DNA of 5,363 nucleotides from an uncultured Verrucomicrobiota bacterium (GCA_913050205.1 CAJXAU010000144.1:1-5363); one strand, 5' to 3'; shown: positions 1 through 5,363, numbered from the stretch's first letter. A program made the numbers and translations. The notes: generated from the letters alone by a model not told the origin.

Positions 1-659
1 CGGTCGCGGATGATCGGCAGCACGTCGATGTGCTTGTAGCCGGGGGCAATGCCGCCGCCGCGCCAGAACGCACCCTGAATGCGGGTCCAGCCGGGCGTGT
101 TGTTGTCACCGATTTTTTCACTGGGCGGTGCGACCGGGCGGTCGTCGTGAATCCAGTAGTATGGTGGGATGTCAAGCGAGGCCGGGATGCCGTAAAAATG
201 ATCGAAGCCGTGGTCGATCGGGCCGCCACCAAGCTGCTGGCCGGCTGACGGGTTTTTCTCATGCTCCACGCCAAGGTGCCACTTGCCGATCATCGCCGTC
301 TCGTAGCCGGCCTGTTTCAGGACGGAAGGCAGGGTGGGGCGCTTGGGCTCGAGCAACGGGCCGCGGCCAAGTTTCATGCGAAACGGATACCGGCCGGTCA
401 TCAAGCCATAGCGCGTGGGCACGCAGACTGACGCCGGGGCATGGGCGTCGGTGAATCGTCGTCCCTCCTTGGCCAAGCGCGCGAGGTGGGGCGTCTCAAT
501 TTTCGACTCTGGATTGTACGACTGCAGGTCACCGAAGCCCATGTCGTCAGCCATCACGAAAACAATGTTTGGGTGCGCATCGCGCTTGGCCGCATGCAAT
601 GCGCTTGGCCAAGCGGCCGAGAATGCGAGAGCGAGTAAAGTGAGGATCGAGAATTTCAT
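1..659 (-). CDS. Exported formylglycine-dependent sulfatase, N-terminal part (C-terminus beyond window edge)
   Basis: The visible 219 codons encode the N-terminal half of a type I sulfatase (alkaline-phosphatase-like fold), which hydrolyses sulfate esters, probably on carbohydrates. Residues 1-23 form a signal peptide (Lys2, hydrophobic stretch 5-16, likely cleavage after LHA). Asp38-Asp39 are the first metal ligands. Cys79-Val-Pro-Thr-Arg83 is the C-x-P-x-R motif whose Cys is converted to formylglycine by a separate maturase not in this window. GKWHLG at 125-130 holds the conserved active-site Lys and His. The family is usually 450-550 residues, so the second metal site (Asp-Asn) and the C-terminal subdomain should lie beyond base 1. 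The ATG at 659 is chosen because it opens directly into the signal peptide; no clear Shine-Dalgarno precedes it. It resembles the upstream sulfatase over the motif region and at GF-D...IPASLD (171-183 there, 151-163 here). The exact substrate is unknown. No frameshift or internal stop was seen. Confidence 0.95.
   Translation of the reverse strand, partial: MKFSILTLLALAFSAAWPSALHAAKRDAHPNIVFVMADDMGFGDLQSYNPESKIETPHLARLAKEGRRFTDAHAPASVCVPTRYGLMTGRYPFRMKLGRGPLLEPKRPTLPSVLKQAGYETAMIGKWHLGVEHEKNPSAGQQLGGGPIDHGFDHFYGIPASLDIPPYYWIHDDRPVAPPSEKIGDNNTPGWTRIQGAFWRGGGIAPGYKHIDVLPIIRD
468..477. repeat. Palindrome CTTGGCCAAG, copy 1 (10 bp)
   Basis: Perfect 10-bp palindrome inside the first-listed sulfatase gene, read there as Leu62-Ala-Lys64 (phase C-TTG-GCC-AAG). 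The outer bases are C and C, so it does not extend to the 12-bp form. It is one of seven copies of the TTGGCCAA core in the window. Confidence 0.85.
602..615. repeat. Palindrome CGCTTGGCCAAGCG, copy 2 (14 bp)
   Basis: Perfect 14-bp palindrome inside the signal-peptide codons of the sulfatase, read as Ala16-Trp-Pro-Ser19 (phase GCT-TGG-CCA-AGC). This phase differs from copy 1 in the same gene, so protein constraint does not explain it. A half copy, GCGCTTGGCC, lies at 582-591, with the equivalent bases 19 bp apart. Confidence 0.88.
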
Positions 660-702
660 AGGTAAGTCGTTGATAAGTGAGAGTCTTGTTTAGGCTGAGA
701 AG

Positions 703-851
703 TGGAGGGGCGAGCCAGCGAGTCCGGGACGTTTTGTTGTGGCGTTAATGAACCACAGAGACGCCGAGAGTCGCTATTGAAAATTTCTGGGTGTTTCGTG
801 TCTCTGAGGTTGATTCTAGATTGTCTGCGGACTCGCAGGCTCGTCCCTCCA
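703..851. repeat. Nested imperfect inverted repeat, possible palindromic or MITE-like element
   Basis: The outer arms are 703-726 and 828-851, complementary at 22 of 24 positions. The inner arms are 747-762 and 800-815, complementary at 14 of 16 positions. The central loop is 763-799. The whole 149-bp structure fills most of the 212-bp gap between the ThuA-like gene stop and the next sulfatase start, and no gene was found in it. The inner arm AACCACAGAGAC resembles a short repeat motif that I recall from intergenic repeats in several phyla; that is recollection, not a search. No target-site duplication is obvious at the ends. It could be a non-autonomous mobile element, a REP-like palindrome or a transcript-stabilising or attenuating hairpin between genes. 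On the plus strand the right arm is followed by seven T, but no plus-strand gene precedes it. Confidence 0.7.
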
Positions 852-871
852 TTTTTTTGTGGATGGTTGTT

Positions 872-1666
872 TTATTTTTTCTTCGGGCCGTAGCCGGGCT
901 TGGGGTCGCCCTTGGCAGTGAGTTGATTGCAGGCCCAGAGGATGCCGCGTGTGAGGAAGTCGAGGTAAACATCCTGCTGCATGGTTTCGTTGTGGTGGCC
1001 AATCGTGGTGCCAAATACACGCGCCTTGCCGTAGGTGTTCGTCCAGATGCAGAGGTGATTCTTCTTGGTGTCCTTGCCATACGCTTGGCCAAGCTGCTTG
1101 GTGTTGGGCCAGATTTTTTCAATCTTGTACAACTCGCCCTTGGGCGTCTCCCACTTGGCCGGGAAGGTTTTCATGATGGGATGTTTGGGTTCGAGATTTT
1201 CGACCGTGACCGCCCGGTGTCCTTCGTGGCTGTAGGAGGAGACGCCGAGCAGTTTGCGCCACTCGTCCGTCTTGGCGTTGCGGTAGCTGTGCATTGAGCA
1301 GTGGATGACTGCTGCGGGGATGCCGGTGTCGCGATGGGTCTTGGCTATTTTTTCGACCCACTCCACGTCGGTTACGCCGCCGAAGCATTCGTTGTGGATG
1401 ATAATGTCGTACGCTTTGGCCCAGTCCTTATTTTCATAAACTGGAATCTTGATGTTGCGGTTGGTGCCACCCTGATACTTGACGTCAAAGGTGATGTTGG
1501 CCCGGGCCGAGACGCCCTTTGAGATGATGCCGGATTGGTTGCCGTAGTCGTGGCAGCAGCCGCCGGTGATGATTAACGCACGCAATGGCTTGGCTGCGCT
1601 GGCAGTAAGTTGGCCCAGGGCAAAAACAGACAGCAGGATCGTGACCCGAAGAAGAGACGATTTCAT
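872..1666 (-). CDS. Exported ThuA-like domain protein
   Basis: A 264-residue protein of the ThuA-like family, which has a class I glutamine-amidotransferase-like fold and was named for trehalose utilisation in rhizobia; it is linked generally to carbohydrate metabolism. Residues 1-25 form a signal peptide (Lys2, hydrophobic 5-18, Ala-Ser-Ala-Ala cleavage region), so the mature protein should be outside the cytoplasm. The ThuA domain covers about 28-247. It opens with the strand LRALIITGG (28-36), followed by Cys37-Cys38-His39-Asp40. Other marks are IIIHNECFGG (88-97), a central IHCSMHSY (121-128), and TIGHHNETM (221-229) near the end. The tail 251-264 is Lys/Pro/Gly-rich. The ATG at 1666 is preferred because it starts the signal peptide. 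The frame is open further upstream to 1927, but that would run into the regulator gene and bury the signal. A GGAAG lies upstream at a long spacing, a weak ribosome site. The gap to the regulator stop is 64 bp. The reaction and substrate cannot be assigned from sequence alone. Confidence 0.92.
   Translation of the reverse strand: MKSSLLRVTILLSVFALGQLTASAAKPLRALIITGGCCHDYGNQSGIISKGVSARANITFDVKYQGGTNRNIKIPVYENKDWAKAYDIIIHNECFGGVTDVEWVEKIAKTHRDTGIPAAVIHCSMHSYRNAKTDEWRKLLGVSSYSHEGHRAVTVENLEPKHPIMKTFPAKWETPKGELYKIEKIWPNTKQLGQAYGKDTKKNHLCIWTNTYGKARVFGTTIGHHNETMQQDVYLDFLTRGILWACNQLTAKGDPKPGYGPKKK
1083..1094. repeat. Palindrome GCTTGGCCAAGC, copy 3 (12 bp)
   Basis: Perfect 12-bp palindrome inside the ThuA-like gene, read as Leu192-Gly-Gln194 (phase CTT-GGC-CAA). 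This is the third reading phase seen for the core, so all three occur in the window. Confidence 0.87.
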
Positions 1667-1730
1667 GCGCCGGAGCTTCCGCGAAATGGGTTGCCACATC
1701 AAGTCCCGACGGGGCGGTGGGGGCGAAGGG

Positions 1731-2189
1731 TCAGTGCGGGTTGTCCGAGGGGAGTAGCGCGGTCTCGAACCAAAACTCCATGATGTTGGTGATTGTGGCC
1801 TGCAGTTCCTCGAAATCCACCGGCTTGTAGGCGTAACTGTTGCAGCCCGCCCGGTAAAGGTTTTGGACATCTCTTTCGTTTTCCGAGGTGGAGAGTACCT
1901 GTACTGGGATGGTGGCGAGTGCTTCATTTTTTCGGATCGCCGCCATCACTTCGCGTCCGTCCATGGCCGGCATGTTGAGATCCAGCAAAATCAGGTCAGG
2001 GCGAGGATGTGAGTTCTCGCCCACGGGTTGGTTGAGATATTTTATGCACTCCATGCCTGTTGGCACGTATCGGAGGTTGAACTTGACGCCGGACTCCTTG
2101 AGGCATTCCTCGATCAAAAGTGCATCGGTCGAGTTATCATCAACGAGAAGAATTTCTGCTGGTCGGTTGAACTCTGAAAAATGGGGCAT
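1731..2189 (-). CDS. Single-domain response regulator, Rcp1-like receiver
   Basis: A 152-residue stand-alone receiver (REC) domain that should take a phosphoryl group from the adjacent kinase. ILLVDD (13-18) supplies the acidic pair Asp17-Asp18. Asp70 in LILLDLNMP is the phosphoacceptor. Ser100 stands at the switch Thr/Ser position, Tyr119 at the aromatic switch position, and Lys122 in YKP is the conserved Lys. The spacing, the DGREV stretch (77-81), the NLYRAGCNSYAYKPVDF region (110-126) and the end EFW...LLP are typical of the Rcp1-type regulators that partner phytochrome-like kinases. There is no DNA-binding, enzymatic or HPt domain, so output must go through protein contact or a further phosphorelay step. 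The ATG lies 3 bp after the kinase stop, with no evident Shine-Dalgarno, which suggests translational coupling. The first ten residues precede the domain and are not conserved in the family as far as I know. Confidence 0.95.
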   Translation of the reverse strand: MPHFSEFNRPAEILLVDDNSTDALLIEECLKESGVKFNLRYVPTGMECIKYLNQPVGENSHPRPDLILLDLNMPAMDGREVMAAIRKNEALATIPVQVLSTSENERDVQNLYRAGCNSYAYKPVDFEELQATITNIMEFWFETALLPSDNPH

Positions 2190-2192
2190 GGG

Positions 2193-3737
2193 CTACTGGG
2201 TTTTGAGTGTGAAGTAGAACGTGCTCCCTTCGCCCGGGGTGGAGGTGAGGCCAAGTTGCCCGCCGTGTCTGCGAACAATTCGTCGACAGATTGCCAAGCC
2301 AATCCCTGTCCCCGGGTACTCCTCGCTGGTGTGCAGGCGTCGGAATACTTCGAATATCCGGTCGAAATATTCCGATGGTATGCCGATCCCGTTATCTGCG
2401 ATCGACACCCGAAAATAGTTCTCCACCGGTTCGCCCCCCATGATGATGGTGGGTTGGGGCTTGTCGCAGTACTTGATGCCGTTACCAATGATGTTTTGGA
2501 ATAACTGCGTCAATTGACCTCGATCCCCGAGGACAGTCGGCAGGGTGCTGCGAATTATTTCGGCTTTGGTTTCCTCGATGGAGGGCGCGAGGAATTCCAG
2601 TGCGCTATCCACGACTTCATTCAGATTGACTTGCTTAAATGTCTGCGACTGGGACTCGATCCTCGAGAAATTCAGAATGTCCCCGATCATCGTTTTCATC
2701 TGGTGACAACTGCCAATGATCCGGGAGACCAAATCCTTGGTGGTCTCGTCGAGCAGATGCTCGTGCTTGATTTTTAACAGGGTGGCGCAGCCGGAGATGC
2801 CGCGCAGCGGAGTTTGCAAATCATGTGAGGCGGCGTATGCGAACTGCTCCAGCGCCTCGTTGCTTTGCATCAATTCAACATTGGATTTCTCCAACGCCTC
2901 GGTGAGATGTTTGCGACGTCTTTGGTCTTCAAGATCCTGTGTGATGTCCCGGCCAATCCAGCAGAGTCCGAACTGGTTTTCGTACTCATAATAGGAGGCA
3001 CTGCAATCAATCATCATCTCCGTTCCGTCCTTGTGGGCGGCTTTCAGCCGGAACCGGCGATTGGTTGAGCTGAATGCTTTTTGTGTCAGCAGGTATCCCA
3101 CCGTCCTGTCGAATACTTTGTGGTATCGGCTGGGAATAAGGATTTCCTTCAGCGGGCTGCCAAGAGCTTCTTCTTCACTGCGCCCGAACATTTGAACGGC
3201 GGATCCATTCCAGATCGTGATGCACCCAGTGTGATCCACCGCCACGATGGCGTCGATGGAACTGTCGATGAGCGCGCGGTAGTTGGCCTCCTGAATCTGC
3301 AGTTCGCCCGTGAGTTTTTTGTGAGTCTTATTAGCTGCCCTGAGATGGGTGATGTCGCGAAAAAAGCAGCTCATTCCCACGACATCATTTCCGGAAATCA
3401 ACGGACTGGTGGTCGCCTCGGCGAAAAAGAACTCCCCGTTTTTCCGTTTGCAACGCAGTTGAAGGCGGCGGTCAAAGAATGGGCCATCGCCTCTTGTTTT
3501 AAACTGCTCCAATTGCTTGTTAAAAAAACGGCGATATTGCTTGGGGACGATGAGGTTCGCGAGTTCCGACCCCATCGCTTCTTCCTGCGTGTAGCCGAAA
3601 ATTCGCTCTGCCTCCGGGTTCCAAAACACCACATTTCCGGAGTGGTCCAGCGCGAACACGGCATCCTGGGCGGAGTCAAGAATTCGCTCCAGGTTGGCAC
3701 TGTGCGCACTGAGTTTTTGGGGAGCCTGTGGTGTCAC
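2193..3737 (-). CDS. Cytoplasmic PAS-PAS sensor histidine kinase
   Basis: A 514-residue sensor kinase that should autophosphorylate on His and pass phosphate to the receiver encoded 3 bp downstream. There is no signal peptide or membrane segment, so it is probably cytosolic. PAS 1 spans about 14-130 (VVFWNPEAERIFGY, ending CFFRDITHL). PAS 2 spans about 150-267 (ITIWNGSAVQMFGR, ending WIGRDITQ). A polar, probably coiled-coil linker (268-298) leads to the dimerisation domain with His305 in SHDLQTPLRG. The ATPase domain has an N box (Asn414, Asn419), the G1 box DNGIGI (448-453), an F box (FDRIFEVFRRLH, 458-469) and the G2 box GTGIGLAI (476-483). All catalytic motifs look intact. The SHDLQ-PLR phosphoacceptor type is shared with Cph1-like kinases, but no bilin-binding GAF domain is present. 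The start is GTG at 3737; no upstream in-frame start was found, and it keeps PAS 1 whole. It lies 47 bp from the sulfatase stop. The ligand or cofactor is unknown. Confidence 0.96.
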   Translation of the reverse strand: MTPQAPQKLSAHSANLERILDSAQDAVFALDHSGNVVFWNPEAERIFGYTQEEAMGSELANLIVPKQYRRFFNKQLEQFKTRGDGPFFDRRLQLRCKRKNGEFFFAEATTSPLISGNDVVGMSCFFRDITHLRAANKTHKKLTGELQIQEANYRALIDSSIDAIVAVDHTGCITIWNGSAVQMFGRSEEEALGSPLKEILIPSRYHKVFDRTVGYLLTQKAFSSTNRRFRLKAAHKDGTEMMIDCSASYYEYENQFGLCWIGRDITQDLEDQRRRKHLTEALEKSNVELMQSNEALEQFAYAASHDLQTPLRGISGCATLLKIKHEHLLDETTKDLVSRIIGSCHQMKTMIGDILNFSRIESQSQTFKQVNLNEVVDSALEFLAPSIEETKAEIIRSTLPTVLGDRGQLTQLFQNIIGNGIKYCDKPQPTIIMGGEPVENYFRVSIADNGIGIPSEYFDRIFEVFRRLHTSEEYPGTGIGLAICRRIVRRHGGQLGLTSTPGEGSTFYFTLKTQ

Positions 3738-3767
3738 GGCCGGATGAAAGTTCGTTAGTCTAAACCG

Positions 3768-3781
3768 CGCTTGGCCAAGCG
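3768..3781. repeat. Palindrome CGCTTGGCCAAGCG, copy 4 (14 bp, intergenic)
   Basis: Perfect 14-bp palindrome in the 47-bp gap between the complete sulfatase and the kinase, ending 3 bp before the sulfatase stop codon on the plus coordinate. It is identical to copy 2 and is the only copy outside a gene. As RNA it could fold into a 5-bp stem with a GGCC loop, followed by only three U, so it is a poor terminator candidate. Confidence 0.88.
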
Positions 3782-3784
3782 GAG

Positions 3785-5344
3785 TTACTCGGCCAACACT
3801 GGGTATTTGGCCAGCAATCGTTTGTCGAACGTTTTTGGATGCCCGTCGTTGGTCTGACTTGGGCCGGGGGTGGTGCGGCCTTTTTTAATCGCCTTGGCCA
3901 AGGTTTTCACGAGTTCCTTTACTAACTCAGGGTGCTTGGCCTGCAGGTTTTTCTTCTCTGCGGGATCGTTTGCGAGATTGTACAATTGAACCAGCGGCAG
4001 CTTGGGGTTCTTTTTTGCGTTGTTGGGACGAGGGGCGCTCCAGCCACCGGAGCCGGGGCAGAGGGAGAGCTTCCACTTGCCGCGCCGGATGGCAAACGAG
4101 CCGTTGATCGAGTGGTGAATCGTGAACGGCCGTGCCTTCGTTTCCGCTTGGCCAAGCAGCGCGGGCAGAAATGAGAATGAATCCTCGGCGGCGTTGTCCG
4201 GGAGTTTTTTCAGGTTGCCGATAATGTCGGCGAGCGTGGCGAACAGGTCGGTGGTGCAGATCGTCTGATCCGACGAGGTGCCGGCCTTGACCTTGGCCGG
4301 CCAGCGAACGATGAACGGCGTGCGGTGGCCGCCTTCAAAAATGTCGGCCTTGTGCCCGCGCCAGTCGGCATTCGGTTTATGGCCCTGATTGATGAGGTTG
4401 GGAATCTTGGCCTGTGGCGAGCAGCCGTTATCGGCGGTGAAAATGACAACCGTATTTTCCGCGAATTTGTTACGGTCGAGTGCCTTGAGCACCTCGCCGA
4501 CGACCCAGTCGGTTTCCATCAGGAAGTCACCATACGAACCAAGGCCGGATTTCCCCTGCCAACGCTTGGCCGGGACGATTGGCGTGTGCGGGCTGGTGAG
4601 CGGCAGGTAGAGGAAAAATGGTTCACTCTTGGCCTTGGCGCGGGAGTCAATGTATTGGCTGGCCTCCCGGGCGAAGTCGCGCAGGCAGTCGATCGCCTCG
4701 AATTTTTCGCCGCTTGGCCCCGGGCGGTGAAACGCCTTGGTCACCGTGGCCCATTCAGTCGGCTTATCGTTTTTCAGGTAGACGTAGGGGAACATGTCGA
4801 GCGACGCCGGGATGATGAACGACTCATCAAACCCGATTGCCAGCGGGCCGCCATCGACTTTTTTGCCATAGTCGATTTGCCAACCATCGCCCTTGGTCGG
4901 GCCGGATTTGGCTTCGCGTTTCTCGCCATTGGGCAACATTTGCCAACCAAGACCGAGATGCCATTTGCCGACCACCGCAGTGTGGTAATGGTTCTGCTGC
5001 AAAAACTTCGCGACAGTCAATCGATCCTTCGGGATGAGAGGCTCCGACAGACCCCAGAGTACGCCGCTCTTGAGGTGCGTCCGCCAGTTATAACGTCCGG
5101 TAACGATGCCGTAGCGGGTCGGAGTGCAGACCGAAGACGTTGTGTGCGAATCAGTGAATCGCATGCCTTCACGGGCGAGGCGGTCACAATGCGGCGTGGG
5201 CGCCTTGCCGCCGGCGTGGGAGAGATCGCCGTACCCAAGGTCGTCGGCGAGAATGTAAACAACATTGGGCTTGTCCAGTGCCAACGGGTTGGCCAAGCCA
5301 ACCGCCAAGACAAGAATCGTGAGCAGTGCTTTGCAAAAAGGCAT
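3785..5344 (-). CDS. Exported formylglycine-dependent sulfatase, complete
   Basis: A 519-residue type I sulfatase (SulfAtlas S1 class as a family assignment; subfamily not determinable here) that hydrolyses sulfate esters, probably on glycans. Residues 1 to about 20 form a signal peptide (Lys5, hydrophobic 7-18), so it should act in the periplasm or outside. Catalytic residues visible are Asp34-Asp35 (metal), Cys73-Thr-Pro-Thr-Arg77 (the Cys becomes formylglycine), Lys127 and His129 in GKWHLG, His253 in SPHTP, Asp305-Asn306 (metal) and Lys332 in RGHKADIFEGGHR. The C-terminal subdomain includes AIRRGKWKL (418-426) and LYNLANDPAEKKNL (454-467), both hallmarks of the family. The length is normal for the family. 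The ATG at 5344 has a strong AAGGAGG upstream. It is a paralogue of the truncated sulfatase at the left edge. It may be the first gene of a run that includes the kinase and regulator. A separate maturase is required and is not in the window. Confidence 0.97.
   Translation of the reverse strand: MPFCKALLTILVLAVGLANPLALDKPNVVYILADDLGYGDLSHAGGKAPTPHCDRLAREGMRFTDSHTTSSVCTPTRYGIVTGRYNWRTHLKSGVLWGLSEPLIPKDRLTVAKFLQQNHYHTAVVGKWHLGLGWQMLPNGEKREAKSGPTKGDGWQIDYGKKVDGGPLAIGFDESFIIPASLDMFPYVYLKNDKPTEWATVTKAFHRPGPSGEKFEAIDCLRDFAREASQYIDSRAKAKSEPFFLYLPLTSPHTPIVPAKRWQGKSGLGSYGDFLMETDWVVGEVLKALDRNKFAENTVVIFTADNGCSPQAKIPNLINQGHKPNADWRGHKADIFEGGHRTPFIVRWPAKVKAGTSSDQTICTTDLFATLADIIGNLKKLPDNAAEDSFSFLPALLGQAETKARPFTIHHSINGSFAIRRGKWKLSLCPGSGGWSAPRPNNAKKNPKLPLVQLYNLANDPAEKKNLQAKHPELVKELVKTLAKAIKKGRTTPGPSQTNDGHPKTFDKRLLAKYPVLAE
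3893..3902. repeat. Palindrome CTTGGCCAAG, copy 5 (10 bp; 12 bp with CC/GG flanks)
   Basis: Perfect palindrome near the 3' end of the complete sulfatase gene, read as Leu482-Ala-Lys484 (phase C-TTG-GCC-AAG). The symmetry continues one base outwards (CCTTGGCCAAGG, 3892-3903), with a flank unlike the GCTTGGCCAAGC copies. Confidence 0.85.
4146..4157. repeat. Palindrome GCTTGGCCAAGC, copy 6 (12 bp)
   Basis: Perfect 12-bp palindrome inside the complete sulfatase gene, read as Leu397-Gly-Gln399 (phase CTT-GGC-CAA), the same phase as copy 3 but in an unrelated protein. Confidence 0.87.
5289..5296. repeat. Palindrome core TTGGCCAA, copy 7 (8 bp)
   Basis: The 8-bp core only, inside the signal-peptide codons of the complete sulfatase (Leu17-Ala-Asn19). 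One flank keeps the GC of the longer form and the other does not, so it may be a decayed or partial copy. Confidence 0.6.
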
Positions 5345-5347
5345 GCC

Positions 5348-5354
5348 CCTCCTT
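5348..5354 (-). promoter_or_regulatory. Strong Shine-Dalgarno of the complete sulfatase
   Basis: AAGGAGG followed by GGC and then the ATG at 5344. The spacer is short (3 bases), but the match to the anti-Shine-Dalgarno is complete. It fixes the sulfatase start and is the only strong ribosome site in the window; the other four genes have weak or no recognisable ones. The promoter itself would lie beyond the right edge. Confidence 0.75.
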
Positions 5355-5363
5355 ATCGCACCG

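Noticed and set aside
828..858. Right arm of the inverted repeat followed by a run of T, resembling a plus-strand terminator
   Set aside because: No plus-strand gene lies upstream, and on the minus strand, where the genes are, the structure is not followed by T.
791..1297. A 168-codon plus-strand open frame opposite the ThuA-like gene
   Set aside because: It overlaps the inverted repeat and the conserved ThuA frame in antisense, and its translation shows no family motifs.
1667..1730. Promoter for the ThuA-like gene in the 64-bp gap after the regulator
   Set aside because: No convincing -35/-10 pair or repeat could be picked out; the region is GC-rich and featureless by eye.
1667..1927. N-terminal extension of the ThuA-like protein up to an ATG at 1927 (or a nearer ATG at 1699)
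   Set aside because: The extension overlaps the response-regulator gene, is low in complexity (Arg, Ser, Pro) and would place the signal peptide internally.
3081..3758. A 225-codon plus-strand open frame opposite the kinase
   Set aside because: It is the antisense shadow of a well-conserved PAS-kinase frame. Its translation shows no recognisable domain and no ribosome site was seen.
3768..3784. Intrinsic terminator after the complete sulfatase
   Set aside because: The stem is short with a GGCC loop and only three U follow. The same palindrome occurs inside genes, so terminator function is not its general role.
1..5363. tRNA, rRNA, CRISPR array, transposase or integrase
   Set aside because: No characteristic sequences or protein motifs of these were seen on either strand.

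Overview
The window looks like part of a chromosome from the Planctomycetota-Verrucomicrobiota-Chlamydiota group, most likely a polysaccharide-degrading Verrucomicrobiota or planctomycete. The grounds are two closely spaced exported formylglycine sulfatases, an exported ThuA-like protein of the kind common in those phyla, and a moderately high GC content. This is inference from gene content; there is no rRNA or other marker in the window.

All five genes are on the minus strand, so the biological order runs from right to left. First is a complete exported sulfatase (5344-3785). After a 47-bp gap comes a soluble hybrid-free histidine kinase with two PAS domains (3737-2193). Three bases further on is a stand-alone receiver-domain response regulator (2189-1731). 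After 64 bp comes an exported ThuA-like protein (1666-872). A 212-bp intergenic region then holds a nested imperfect inverted repeat (703-851). Last is a second exported sulfatase (659-1) whose C-terminal half runs off the left edge. The common strand and short gaps would allow one transcript from the first sulfatase through the ThuA gene. The second sulfatase, behind the inverted repeat, may be separate.

Functionally the sulfatases and the ThuA-like protein fit breakdown of sulfated or modified glycans outside the cytoplasm. The kinase and regulator form a cytoplasmic two-component pair. It resembles the cyanobacterial phytochrome kinase/Rcp1 type in its phosphoacceptor region and regulator architecture, and it has no DNA-binding output in this window. 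What it senses and whether it controls the sulfatases cannot be read from the sequence.

The most unusual signal is a short perfect palindrome, core TTGGCCAA, usually extended to CTTGGCCAAG or GCTTGGCCAAGC. It occurs seven times in 5.4 kb, inside genes in all three reading phases and once between genes. It is absent from the kinase/regulator block, which is also poorer in GC. This looks like a highly iterated palindrome selected or spread at the DNA level.
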